A DNA stretch of 7,301 nt from an uncultured Desulfomonile sp. (GCA_903920415.1 CAIXMD010000193.1:1-7301), one strand, 5' to 3'. Counted from the stretch's first letter, positions 1-6,591 are shown. Program-made: numbers and translations. Notes: a model not told the origin generated them from the letters alone.

Positions 1-458
1 GCGAAAACCTCTTCTGGGGAGTTGAGAGACCCCATGATCAGGGGGGCGCCGTACCTGGTCAGCTTGTTGGCTAGATTCCAGAGATTTGCAGCACTATCTC
101 GGTCAATAAAGTGCACGTCATCTATTACCGCACCGGAAATCTCTTGTGTCGGTACTTCCTCCTCTGCCGTGAGTCTTTCCAGATCTTTAAAAAGAGGGGG
201 GTCTCCTATGGGAGAGATAAATTTCACGGGGCGGATACCTCGGTCCGAACGCTCCTCAAGCCTGGATGCTAATGCTTTGAGAATATGTGTCTTACCGGTT
301 CCATGGGGACCAAACAGAAAAAGGGATGGTAGCGGCCGCTCCCCAATGCTGTAAATCGATTGTACGACCGACACCGCCTTTTGGATGCCCTCGTGAACTA
401 CTATGTTCTCAAAGGTGAAGATTGGCGGTGCAAAAAGGGGTAGAATGAGTTGATTCAT
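1..458 (-). CDS. DnaA/Hda-family AAA+ ATPase, 3' end outside the window
   Basis: Reading the minus strand from the ATG at 458-456 gives 152 uninterrupted codons to the window edge, so the C-terminus is missing. Residues 3-8 are QLILPL, which matches the N-terminal beta-clamp-binding hexapeptide known in Hda (QL[S/P]LPL). Residues 14-24 (FTFENIVVHEG) resemble the start of the DnaA AAA+ domain. Walker A is GPHGTGKT at 50-57 and Walker B is VIDDVHF at 111-117, both DnaA-like. An in-frame TAG lies five codons upstream of the ATG, so this start is the first possible one; no clear Shine-Dalgarno precedes it. There is no DnaA domain I or II ahead of the ATPase, which argues against full-length DnaA. 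In E. coli, Hda with the sliding clamp stimulates DnaA-ATP hydrolysis after initiation; that role here is inferred. A DnaA-like protein with another role is the alternative. Confidence 0.85.
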   Translation of the reverse strand, partial: MNQLILPLFAPPIFTFENIVVHEGIQKAVSVVQSIYSIGERPLPSLFLFGPHGTGKTHILKALASRLEERSDRGIRPVKFISPIGDPPLFKDLERLTAEEEVPTQEISGAVIDDVHFIDRDSAANLWNLANKLTRYGAPLIMGSLNSPEEVF

Positions 459-510
459 GGACTGTATTCTATGACGGAGTGAAATAATGATCAATCTCGA
501 AGAGCGGTCT

Positions 511-560
511 TGAAAAACAATCAAGAAAATAATGAAAATAAAACAATCAAAATAAAACAC
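511..560 (+). promoter_or_regulatory. AT-rich block upstream of the rho promoter, UP-element-like
   Basis: This stretch is dominated by A and T with several A-tracts. The ten bases AAACAATCAA occur twice, at 515-524 and 541-550, 26 bp apart. It ends directly at the TTGACA hexamer, where an UP element would contact the RNA polymerase alpha subunit. It is also upstream DNA for the divergent ATPase gene, for which I found no convincing promoter hexamers. The function is inferred from composition and position only. Confidence 0.35.
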
Positions 561-589
561 TTGACAGACCTACACCGGTTGATTAGAAA
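561..589 (+). promoter_or_regulatory. Putative sigma70 promoter for rho
   Basis: A consensus -35 box TTGACA (561-566) is followed after 17 bp by TAGAAA (584-589), four of six matches to TATAAT. Transcription would begin near 596 and give a leader of about 187 nt before the rho start codon. The AT-rich block just upstream adds support. Confidence 0.6.
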
Positions 590-669
590 AAGGATGACAC
601 GATTCAGATTACCTTTCCAGGAGTAACTATTCCATCCGAGGAACAAGATCGTGAGGGTCGGGGATATAA

Positions 670-685
670 GAACCAGGACTGGTTC
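670..685. repeat. Perfect inverted repeat in the rho leader
   Basis: The arms GAACCAG (670-676) and CTGGTTC (679-685) are exact reverse complements separated by two bases (GA). The centre is too short for an unstrained RNA hairpin loop, so a site for a dimeric DNA-binding protein is the simpler reading. It lies downstream of the proposed transcription start and upstream of the rho ribosome binding site. Confidence 0.5.
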
Positions 686-772
686 AGTATTATTAGTTGA
701 CCCGTCTAAATAAAAACTTCAGACAGCACCTCAAGAAAACTTCCTTACCCCAATTTGAAGCTGTAGATATTC

Positions 773-777
773 AGGAG
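773..777 (+). promoter_or_regulatory. Ribosome binding site of rho
   Basis: AGGAG ends five bases before the ATG at 783. It supports that codon as the start and the 417-residue length of the product. Confidence 0.85.
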
Positions 778-782
778 CCCTT

Positions 783-2036
783 ATGGACGTTGCAGAACTA
801 AAAGAAAAAAAGGTCAGCGAACTCATGGCTATCGCCCATTCCCTCGCAGTGGAAGGGGCAGGCAGCATGCGTAAGCAAGAGTTAATATTCGCCATTCTCC
901 AGGCCCATCAACAGACTGAGAAAGAAGCCGCTATAAAGGGTGAGGGTGTTCTGGAAACCCTCCCCGATGGTTTCGGCTTTTTAAGAGCCCCCGACTACAA
1001 CTACCTACCAGGACCCGATGATATTTATGTGTCACCAAGCCAGATCCGGAGATTTAACATGAGAACCGGGGATACCATCTCCGGATATATTCGTCCTCCT
1101 AAAGATACAGAGCGCTATTTTGCTCTGCTCAAGGTAGAGGCTATCAACAGGGAAGACCCTGAGATGATAAGGGACAAAGTCCTCTTTGACAATCTCACCC
1201 CCCTTTATCCCGAGGAGAAACTGAAGCTCGAAATCAGTTCCACCCAGTATTCCATGAGGATCATGGATCTGCTCACGCCCATAGGAAAGGGACAACGGGC
1301 TCTGATAGTCTCCCCGCCCAAGGCCGGCAAAACAGTCCTGCTCCAGCAGATTGCCAACAGCCTTACCCAGAACCATCCGGACGTCTACCTGATAGTTTTG
1401 CTCATTGACGAAAGACCTGAGGAAGTCACCGATATGCAACGGTCCGTCCGAGGGGAAGTCATCTCGTCAACATTCGATGAACCTGCTCAGAGGCATGTCC
1501 AGGTGGCTGACATGGTAATCGAAAAAGCCAAGCGGCTGGTGGAGCACAAAAGGGACGTCGTTATACTTCTGGACAGCATCACGCGCCTTGCCAGGGCCCA
1601 CAACACTGTTGTCCCACCAAGCGGGAAAATACTCTCCGGTGGCGTCGATTCAAATGCCCTGCATCGACCGAAGCGTTTTTTCGGAGCAGCGCGCAATATC
1701 GAAGAAGGTGGCAGCCTGACCATTATAGCCACAGCCCTTGTAGATACAGGCAGCAAAATGGACGAGGTCATTTACGAAGAATTCAAGGGAACAGGTAACA
1801 TGGAGATCCATCTGGACAGGCGCCTGCTCGAACGAAGGATCTTCCCTTGTATAGATATTAATCGTTCCGGCACGAGAAAAGAGGAATTGTTGTTGACCCA
1901 ACAGGACCTTCAAAGGATCTGGTTACTCAGGAAACTTCTCGCGGATATGAATTCGGTAGACGCTATGGAGTTTCTCCTGGACAAGATCATGCAAACGGAT
2001 TCCAACAGGGAGTTCCTCGATGTAATGAACAGATAA
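783..2036 (+). CDS. rho: Transcription termination factor Rho
   Basis: This encodes the hexameric RNA helicase that binds C-rich nascent RNA, uses ATP to move along it and releases RNA polymerase. The product is 417 aa, against 419 in E. coli, and is collinear with it throughout. An N-terminal helical Rho_N domain (about 1-45) is followed by the cold-shock-like primary RNA-binding domain with DGFGFLR at 62-68 and GPDDIYVSPSQIRRFN at 77-92. The ATPase core has Walker A PPKAGKT (178-184), the catalytic-glutamate segment DERPEE (209-214, Glu210 matching E. coli Glu211), Walker B ILLD (261-264), the Q-loop around SGGVDSNALHRPKRFF (285-300), the R-loop at DTGSKMD (321-327) and the arginine-finger region near 361-367. 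There is no large insertion in the N-terminal domain of the kind seen in some high-GC phyla. Bicyclomycin-contact positions such as Ser265, Arg268, Lys335 and Gly336 look conserved. It has its own promoter and long leader, and rpmE follows after 224 bp. Confidence 0.99.
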   Translation: MDVAELKEKKVSELMAIAHSLAVEGAGSMRKQELIFAILQAHQQTEKEAAIKGEGVLETLPDGFGFLRAPDYNYLPGPDDIYVSPSQIRRFNMRTGDTISGYIRPPKDTERYFALLKVEAINREDPEMIRDKVLFDNLTPLYPEEKLKLEISSTQYSMRIMDLLTPIGKGQRALIVSPPKAGKTVLLQQIANSLTQNHPDVYLIVLLIDERPEEVTDMQRSVRGEVISSTFDEPAQRHVQVADMVIEKAKRLVEHKRDVVILLDSITRLARAHNTVVPPSGKILSGGVDSNALHRPKRFFGAARNIEEGGSLTIIATALVDTGSKMDEVIYEEFKGTGNMEIHLDRRLLERRIFPCIDINRSGTRKEELLLTQQDLQRIWLLRKLLADMNSVDAMEFLLDKIMQTDSNREFLDVMNR

Positions 2037-2165
2037 CTTTTTCATAGCTGTGCATTTTTGTAGAAATGATCCAAAATAGACCTTAAATCACGGACCAGTT
2101 TGATTATCCCACAACCCTCAGCTATTGAGATGAACGAGTAATTGCTGATTCAAGTTCTTTTCACC

Positions 2166-2201
2166 GAATTGTCACTCTAGGAGTATTCAAATTTTTTCTT
2201 T
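2166..2201 (+). terminator. Possible weak terminator after rho
   Basis: The arms GAAT + ACTC (2166-2169, 2174-2177) can pair with GAGT + ATTC (2181-2188) around a three-base TAG loop, with a four-base one-sided bulge (TGTC, 2170-2173). An AAATTTTTT-type run and a further T-rich stretch follow to about 2203. The stem is short and AT-rich, so this is tentative. The T-run also sits just upstream of the rpmE promoter. Confidence 0.25.
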
Positions 2202-2228
2202 TTGGTCAGTTGCATTTTGTGATATTAT
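2202..2228 (+). promoter_or_regulatory. Putative extended -10 promoter for rpmE
   Basis: TATTAT (2223-2228) matches the -10 consensus at five of six positions and is preceded by TGA (2220-2222), giving the extended -10 form TGnTATTAT. A weak -35, TTGGTC (2202-2207), lies 15 bp upstream, which an extended -10 can tolerate. The start would be near 2235, with a leader of about 26 nt. This would drive rpmE and probably the following DUF1385 gene and prfA. Confidence 0.5.
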
Positions 2229-2260
2229 TTATAGTTTAGATTGTTGATGGAGGAAATTAC

Positions 2261-2572
2261 ATGAAAAAAGCGATACATCCCACGTTTCAGGAGTCGGTTT
2301 TTGCGTGCGCTTGTGGTAACGAAATTCAGACTCGCTCCACAAAACCGGAATATAAGCTCGAGATCTGCTCGGGTTGCCATCCATTTTTTACAGGTAAACA
2401 AAAACTGATCGACAGTGCAGGACGGGTTGAACGGTTCATGAAAAAGTACGGGGACATGCCCATTTCGACCGGGAAAAAACCAGCCAAGGCAGGAAAGAAG
2501 GCCGATGTTGCTGAAAAGGCCGCTCGGGCAAAAAAACAACAGGATGCTTCAAAAAGAAAAGCCTCAAAATAG
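2261..2572 (+). CDS. rpmE: 50S ribosomal protein L31, zinc-binding type, with basic C-terminal extension
   Basis: L31 forms part of an inter-subunit bridge of the 70S ribosome. The first 69 or so residues match the family: MKKAIHP start, CAC at 16-18, CSGC at 36-39, then HPFFTGKQKL (40-49) and GRVERF (54-59). Cys16, Cys18, Cys36 and Cys39 form the Zn-binding set of the C+ type, so this is not the zinc-independent paralogue expressed under zinc starvation. The protein is 103 aa, whereas the usual length is about 70. The extra 33 or so residues (71-103) are almost only Lys, Ala, Gly, Arg and Gln, probably disordered and rRNA-binding. A strong GGAGGA (2249-2254) lies six bases before the ATG. 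The gene follows rho and starts a group with the DUF1385 gene (98 bp downstream) and prfA. Confidence 0.97.
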   Translation: MKKAIHPTFQESVFACACGNEIQTRSTKPEYKLEICSGCHPFFTGKQKLIDSAGRVERFMKKYGDMPISTGKKPAKAGKKADVAEKAARAKKQQDASKRKASK

Positions 2573-2670
2573 TCCAATTACCGTACAGGCCGAAGCCTTA
2601 GAAAAACCATCGCCCAGGTTCCCATTCGGCGCCGGCTCGAATTCTCAAAGCCGAGGACTGGTGTAATTTT

Positions 2671-3639
2671 ATGCTTACCAACAAAAAAACGTCCGATAAG
2701 AACAAACAAATAAAAGTCGGCGGCCAGGCAGTAATCGAAGGCATTATGATGCGGGCACCCAGAACATTCACCGTAGTCGTGCGCAGACCCGATGGTGAGT
2801 TGTCCATCAGGGAAGACCGCTGGTACTCACCCATGGAGAAGTGGCCTATCTTGAAGAAACCCCTTTTGAGAGGGTGCATTGTTCTGTATGAGGCACTCTT
2901 CAATGGAATTCAGGCTCTTACATATTCTGCGCAGGAGGCCTTGGGAGAGGAAGAGGAAAAGCTCGGCCCATGGGCCTTGGGAGGTACCATAGCCCTTGCC
3001 CTGGGTGGAGCCGTGCTCCTCTTTGTCGTCATACCCCATCTCGCTACTTTGGGAATAGGAGCGCTACTGGGAACTGATTTAAGCGTTCGCAGCGTTTGGT
3101 TCCATGTCATTGATGGAGTAATAAAGGTCAGTATTTTTGTGGCGTATATTATCCTCATCTCATTACTCAAAGAAATCCGCCGCGTTTTTCAATACCACGG
3201 CGCTGAGCATAAGTCGATTCATGCATATGAACATGGCGATGAGCTTACGGTAGAAAACGCAAGAAAATATCCTACTCTCCATGCGCGTTGCGGCACAGCT
3301 TTCATACTGTTGGTCCTTGTCTTCAGCATTTTTCTGTTCACAGGGGTTTTCCCACTGATTCCCCATGATCTCCTCGGCAATAAAATTTTGACTAACATAT
3401 TGTTCATCCTGGTAAAAATAGTCCTCCTCTTGCCCATTGCCGGTTTTTCCTACGAAATTATACGAATGGGGGAAAAATTGAACAATCCACTGCTTAATCT
3501 GTTGCTCCGCCCTGGGCTGTGGCTGCAAAAATTGACTACACGCGAACCAAGCGACGACCAGATTGAAGTAGCTTTGGTAGCCCTCAAGAAAACCCTTGAA
3601 AAAGAGGAGAGTTGGGCCGGGACTGGATCTACGGTCTGA
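2671..3639 (+). CDS. DUF1385 (YqhQ-type) multi-pass membrane protein
   Basis: The biochemical function is unknown to me; the family is conserved and often found beside rpmE and prfA. Family signatures are the N-terminal GGQAVIEGIMMR (17-28), then LLRG (65-68), the FQYHGAEHK segment at 173-181 in a cytosolic-looking loop, HARCGT at 204-209, and a C-terminal PGLWLQ (281-286). Hydrophobic stretches that can span the membrane lie near 101-125, 143-166, 209-230 and 239-261. The His- and Cys-containing motifs (His176, His180, His204, Cys207) could bind metal, but that is inference. The 322-aa length is normal. The ATG at 2671 is the only start that keeps the conserved N-terminus close; the nearest SD-like GAGGA (2653-2657) is 13 bases away, longer than usual. 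The stop is nine bases before the prfA start, so the two are very likely co-transcribed. Confidence 0.92.
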   Translation: MLTNKKTSDKNKQIKVGGQAVIEGIMMRAPRTFTVVVRRPDGELSIREDRWYSPMEKWPILKKPLLRGCIVLYEALFNGIQALTYSAQEALGEEEEKLGPWALGGTIALALGGAVLLFVVIPHLATLGIGALLGTDLSVRSVWFHVIDGVIKVSIFVAYIILISLLKEIRRVFQYHGAEHKSIHAYEHGDELTVENARKYPTLHARCGTAFILLVLVFSIFLFTGVFPLIPHDLLGNKILTNILFILVKIVLLLPIAGFSYEIIRMGEKLNNPLLNLLLRPGLWLQKLTTREPSDDQIEVALVALKKTLEKEESWAGTGSTV

Positions 3640-3648
3640 TTACCTGCA

Positions 3649-4728
3649 ATGCAATTATTTTCAAAACTGGAAGAATTGAGCCAACGTTACGAGGATCTCA
3701 ACCTCGAAATGGCGAGCCCGGAGGTTATTTCCGACCCTAATAGGCTAAAAAAAATTGCCAGAGAGCAATCAGAACTTGACGATATAATAAAAACCTATCG
3801 CGCATTGAATGAGACAATACGGGAAATCGAAGATTTGGAGGGAATTGTTAATGACGGAGACGACCCGGAGTTGGTGGGCCTGGCTCAAGAGGACCTGTCT
3901 TCGGTGAAAGACCGGCAGACTACCCTGGAAAGCCAATTGAACTTTCTCCTTTTACCAAAGGACCCCAACGACCCGAAGAACACTTTCCTGGAGATAAGGG
4001 CCGGCACTGGAGGGGAGGAAGCAGCGCTGTTCGCCGCAGCCCTTTTCAGGGCCTACTGTCGTTACGCAGAATCGAGGCGGTGGCAGATAGAGATGATGTC
4101 AACGTCGGTTGGTTCAGCCGGAGGCATTAAGGAAGTAATTGCTTTAGTTCACGGACTTGGCGCTTATTCAAGGCTCAAATATGAGAGAGGCGTGCATCGC
4201 GTCCAGCGAGTGCCTACAACCGAATCTCAAGGCCGCATACACACGTCCGCCGTTACTGTGGCCGTACTGCCCGAGGCTGACGACCTGGAAGTCACCATAG
4301 ATCCTAAGGATCTCAAGATTGACGTTTATCGGTCCTCCGGGCCAGGTGGCCAGAGTGTCAACACCACAGATTCTGCGGTGAGAGTGACGCATCTCCCCAC
4401 CAACCTTGTAGTTACCTGCCAGGACGAGAAGTCTCAGCACAAAAACAAGGCTAAAGCCATTAAAATCCTTCAAGCCAGGCTACTTGACCGCATGGAGTTG
4501 GAGCGCAGTTCAGAGATAAGCAGGGAACGAAAAAGCCAGGTGGGCTCCGGAGACCGCTCCGAACGTATCAGAACTTACAATTTCCCCCAGAATAGGATTA
4601 CCGATCATAGAATAGGTTTGACTCTCTACAAGCTAGAAATCATCATGGACGGAAAGCTCGACGAACTTATCGATCCCCTGACAATCTATTTCCAGGCTGA
4701 AGCAATAAGAGAAAACCTGTCACATTAA
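3649..4728 (+). CDS. prfA: Peptide chain release factor 1
   Basis: RF1 recognises UAA and UAG in the ribosomal A site and triggers peptidyl-tRNA hydrolysis. The product is 359 aa, against 360 in E. coli. A helical domain 1 (about 1-105) is followed by the conserved RAGTGGEEA (117-125). The P-x-T stop-codon tripeptide is Pro-Thr-Thr at 189-191 inside RVQRVPTTESQGRIHTS, which identifies RF1 rather than RF2 (SPF). The catalytic GGQ is at 233-235 in SSGPGGQSVNTTDSAVR, with Gln235 the residue that PrmC methylates. The C-terminal part has the usual DQKSQ-like segment QDEKSQHKNK (258-267). No clear Shine-Dalgarno is seen before the ATG, which lies nine bases after the upstream stop, so translational coupling is likely. 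It converges with the L,D-transpeptidase gene 10 bp downstream, and no prmC follows. Confidence 0.99.
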   Translation: MQLFSKLEELSQRYEDLNLEMASPEVISDPNRLKKIAREQSELDDIIKTYRALNETIREIEDLEGIVNDGDDPELVGLAQEDLSSVKDRQTTLESQLNFLLLPKDPNDPKNTFLEIRAGTGGEEAALFAAALFRAYCRYAESRRWQIEMMSTSVGSAGGIKEVIALVHGLGAYSRLKYERGVHRVQRVPTTESQGRIHTSAVTVAVLPEADDLEVTIDPKDLKIDVYRSSGPGGQSVNTTDSAVRVTHLPTNLVVTCQDEKSQHKNKAKAIKILQARLLDRMELERSSEISRERKSQVGSGDRSERIRTYNFPQNRITDHRIGLTLYKLEIIMDGKLDELIDPLTIYFQAEAIRENLSH

Positions 4729-4738
4729 TTCCGACCGA

Positions 4739-5356
4739 TCATGGAAGAATCTTCACGGGCGTCCCCACATCCACCATGTCGTATAGTTCTTTCGCATCCT
4801 TTGGGAACATGTGTAGGCATCCGTATGATTTCCTGAGCGCACCGTTAATCAGGTGTTTATCTGAATGGATATGGATGCAGTCACCGGTGAAGCCTCTCGC
4901 TTTGTCTTTAAGGTTGGGGTAGTTGATGCTCATGATTGCAGCTTCATCCCCGCCGTAAGAATCACTCCAGAGCTTCTCCAGCCTCGGGCCGGTTATGGAT
5001 TTCGAGAAACTGTTGTCCTTACACCAACTTCTCAAGTCAATTATCTTGTGGCCTTTCGCCGACAACCGGGATGCCATCCACGAAATTTCGTAGTCTCCCA
5101 CAGGCGTGCGGTGGTCTCCACCCCTTTGCTTAAACAATCCTCCTTTGCCTATTCCAATGGGATACTCTCGAACTAATTCCGTTTGTCGCCACAGTTGCAG
5201 TACATTCCTGGAACAGTGTAAAGCAATGCGGTATTCGGAATGCTTCGGGGTTGGTACCTGGGATGGTTCCACACTGAATGCCGGCAGTTGAAAGCACAGC
5301 GAGCAGGTTGCGAGAAGCAGGCCGACGATCAGCACCACACGACTGATTGCTTGCAT
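4739..5356 (-). CDS. Secreted L,D-transpeptidase-family (YkuD domain) protein
   Basis: YkuD enzymes act in the periplasm on peptidoglycan stem peptides through a catalytic cysteine, making 3-3 crosslinks, anchoring lipoproteins or removing them. Numbered from the ATG at 5356, the 205-aa product has a hydrophobic signal segment (about 6-20) and a likely signal peptidase I site after Ala26-Phe-Ser28. The YkuD domain covers about 42-205. His164 (in CIHIHS) and Cys180 (in SYGC, 177-180) are 16 residues apart, the spacing of the catalytic His and Cys in the family. The usual arginine two residues after the Cys is His182 here (SYGCLHM). The C-terminal end GTPVKIL is typical. An in-frame TTG lies at 5371, but the AAGGA directly before the ATG favours the shorter form. 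The exact reaction cannot be decided from sequence. It is divergent from the TPR gene and convergent with prfA. Confidence 0.92.
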   Translation of the reverse strand: MQAISRVVLIVGLLLATCSLCFQLPAFSVEPSQVPTPKHSEYRIALHCSRNVLQLWRQTELVREYPIGIGKGGLFKQRGGDHRTPVGDYEISWMASRLSAKGHKIIDLRSWCKDNSFSKSITGPRLEKLWSDSYGGDEAAIMSINYPNLKDKARGFTGDCIHIHSDKHLINGALRKSYGCLHMFPKDAKELYDMVDVGTPVKILP

Positions 5357-5361
5357 GGACT

Positions 5362-5366
5362 TCCTT
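5362..5366 (-). promoter_or_regulatory. Ribosome binding site that fixes the transpeptidase start
   Basis: On the minus strand AAGGA (5366 down to 5362) ends five bases before the ATG at 5356-5354. The alternative TTG at 5371 lies upstream of this element and has no SD-like sequence of its own. The ATG is therefore preferred. Confidence 0.7.
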
Positions 5367-5430
5367 TTCAACAGTGGAACCCAGGCATTGAATCAGGGAA
5401 CCACGAGAGAGCGTCTTTCTTTTTCACGAA

Positions 5431-5446
5431 ACTTCTGCTAAGAAGT
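5431..5446. repeat. Perfect 6-bp inverted repeat between divergent genes
   Basis: ACTTCT (5431-5436) and AGAAGT (5441-5446) are exact reverse complements around a GCTA loop. It lies in the 183-bp spacer between the transpeptidase and TPR genes, 75 bp upstream of the transpeptidase ATG. It could be an operator, or a hairpin in the transpeptidase leader. I found no convincing -35/-10 pair for either gene in this spacer. Confidence 0.35.
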
Positions 5447-5525
5447 CGTCTGATTTTCCAGCTACCTGGCGCTCCCTGAACTTGTTATCATACGAGCCGG
5501 GTTGCAGCTACCGATAGTTTCTCTC

Positions 5526-5530
5526 GAGGA
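5526..5530 (+). promoter_or_regulatory. Ribosome binding site supporting a GTG start for the TPR gene
   Basis: GAGGA lies nine bases before the GTG at 5540. The ATG at 5535 is in another frame and reads ATG-CCG-TGA, so it cannot start this gene. The in-frame ATG at 5564 has no SD and would cut off part of the signal peptide. Confidence 0.6.
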
Positions 5531-5539
5531 CCGGATGCC

Positions 5540-6568
5540 GTGAAAGCCTCAGCAAAAGAATTTATGGCCTCTGCTTGCCGTGCGGCTCTGGTTTCTGTGG
5601 TCTTGCTGATCCAGGCCCATGCTCTGTCTAATTTGCCGGAAAGCCCAGACCATACTACTGAACCGGTAAACCAGTCATTTACTCTTGTAGCCGCTGCTGA
5701 ACAGGCCTATTCAGAAAATCGATTTCACGAGGCTGTCAAGCTTTATTCAAAGGCAATAACAATTGACCCGGCAGACAGTTCTGTTTTCATGGCAAGAGGG
5801 ATGGCCTATGAAATGCTAAACCAGCTTGAAAAGGCGTCTGAAGATTATAAGAGAGCCTTGGAGATCGACCGAACAAACTTCCGGGCTTTGGAAAACCTGG
5901 CCGGTATTTTTGAGCGTGGCGGTAAGTATATTGCAGAAGCTGCTGCACTTTACAGGATAGCCCTTGAATTGGACCCGAGGCCTGCATGGAAGGAGAATCT
6001 GGCCTTCTGGATTGCAGTTCTTGAGCAGCGGCTGGAACCGGAAGACCAATCGGCAGTCGGTTGTTGGAATTTGGGTAACAGGAAGGCGCAAAAAGGTGAT
6101 TCTGAAAAGGCGGAATATTACTATTCTCGTGCAATCGAACTAGATCCGCTCATGTTCCAGGCATACTATAGCAGAGCTTTACTTCGGTTCAAGGGCGGTG
6201 ATCTTGCTGCATCACTCCACGATTTCGACGCTGTGGTCAGGCTCTGTCCCAGCTTGCGCGGCTGCCTCGTGTCAAGGGGTCTTACTCACGAGTTGTTGGG
6301 TAGTGAGGCTAAGGCGTTTGCTGATTTTCAATATGCCGTCAAGGCAGACCCCCGCGACCCAAACGCTCATTATCATTTGGGCAGAATGTTGGAAAAGGAA
6401 AATGAATACGGTAGGGCTTTGCAGTCCTATGTGGACTCCCTTCGCTTGAAGCCCAATCCTGATTTGAGGAATCTTTTGCAGGCGCGGGTCAATGCAGTCC
6501 TCGGTTCAGGCAAATTGGTTTTGAAAGGCAACTCGATTCCCCGACTGCTTGATAAAGATCTCAGGTAA
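5540..6568 (+). CDS. Secreted tetratricopeptide repeat protein
   Basis: TPR domains are helical scaffolds for protein-protein contacts; no enzymatic domain is visible and the specific role is unknown. The 342-aa product starts with a basic stretch and a hydrophobic core (about 14-25), followed by Ala26-His-Ala28, a good signal peptidase I site, so the mature protein is probably periplasmic. About seven TPR units can be read at 48-79, 80-111, 114-146, 172-203, 206-237, 240-271 and 274-305. Most end in the typical [AI][IL]xLDP-like helix B, for example SKAITIDP, RIALELDP, SRAIELDP and YAVKADP. A non-repeat segment (147-171) divides the array into three plus four. The last 37 residues are basic and not TPR. 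The neighbour is a periplasmic YkuD enzyme read divergently, so an envelope role is plausible but unproven. Confidence 0.9.
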   Translation: MKASAKEFMASACRAALVSVVLLIQAHALSNLPESPDHTTEPVNQSFTLVAAAEQAYSENRFHEAVKLYSKAITIDPADSSVFMARGMAYEMLNQLEKASEDYKRALEIDRTNFRALENLAGIFERGGKYIAEAAALYRIALELDPRPAWKENLAFWIAVLEQRLEPEDQSAVGCWNLGNRKAQKGDSEKAEYYYSRAIELDPLMFQAYYSRALLRFKGGDLAASLHDFDAVVRLCPSLRGCLVSRGLTHELLGSEAKAFADFQYAVKADPRDPNAHYHLGRMLEKENEYGRALQSYVDSLRLKPNPDLRNLLQARVNAVLGSGKLVLKGNSIPRLLDKDLR

Positions 6569-6591
6569 TTCTTTTTCAAAAGAGAGGTTAT

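Noticed and set aside
22..354. Plus-strand 110-residue frame at the left edge
   Set aside because: It is antisense to the DnaA/Hda-family gene, whose minus-strand frame has clear Walker A and B motifs; the plus frame has low-complexity Ser/Arg content and no family features.
593..625. Ten-codon frame at 593 as a rho leader peptide
   Set aside because: Its ATG lies just upstream of the predicted transcription start (about 596), so it would not be on the transcript.
670..685. LexA-type SOS box in the rho leader
   Set aside because: It contains GAAC and GTTC, but eight bases apart instead of the four of the Gram-positive box, and rho is not a usual SOS gene.
5300..5311. Lipoprotein signal (lipobox) at LATC in the transpeptidase
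   Set aside because: Thr directly before the Cys does not fit a lipobox well, and a good signal peptidase I site follows at Ala26-Phe-Ser28.
5357..5371. TTG at 5371 as start of the transpeptidase gene
   Set aside because: It adds five residues but has no Shine-Dalgarno; the AAGGA just after it is ideally placed for the ATG at 5356.
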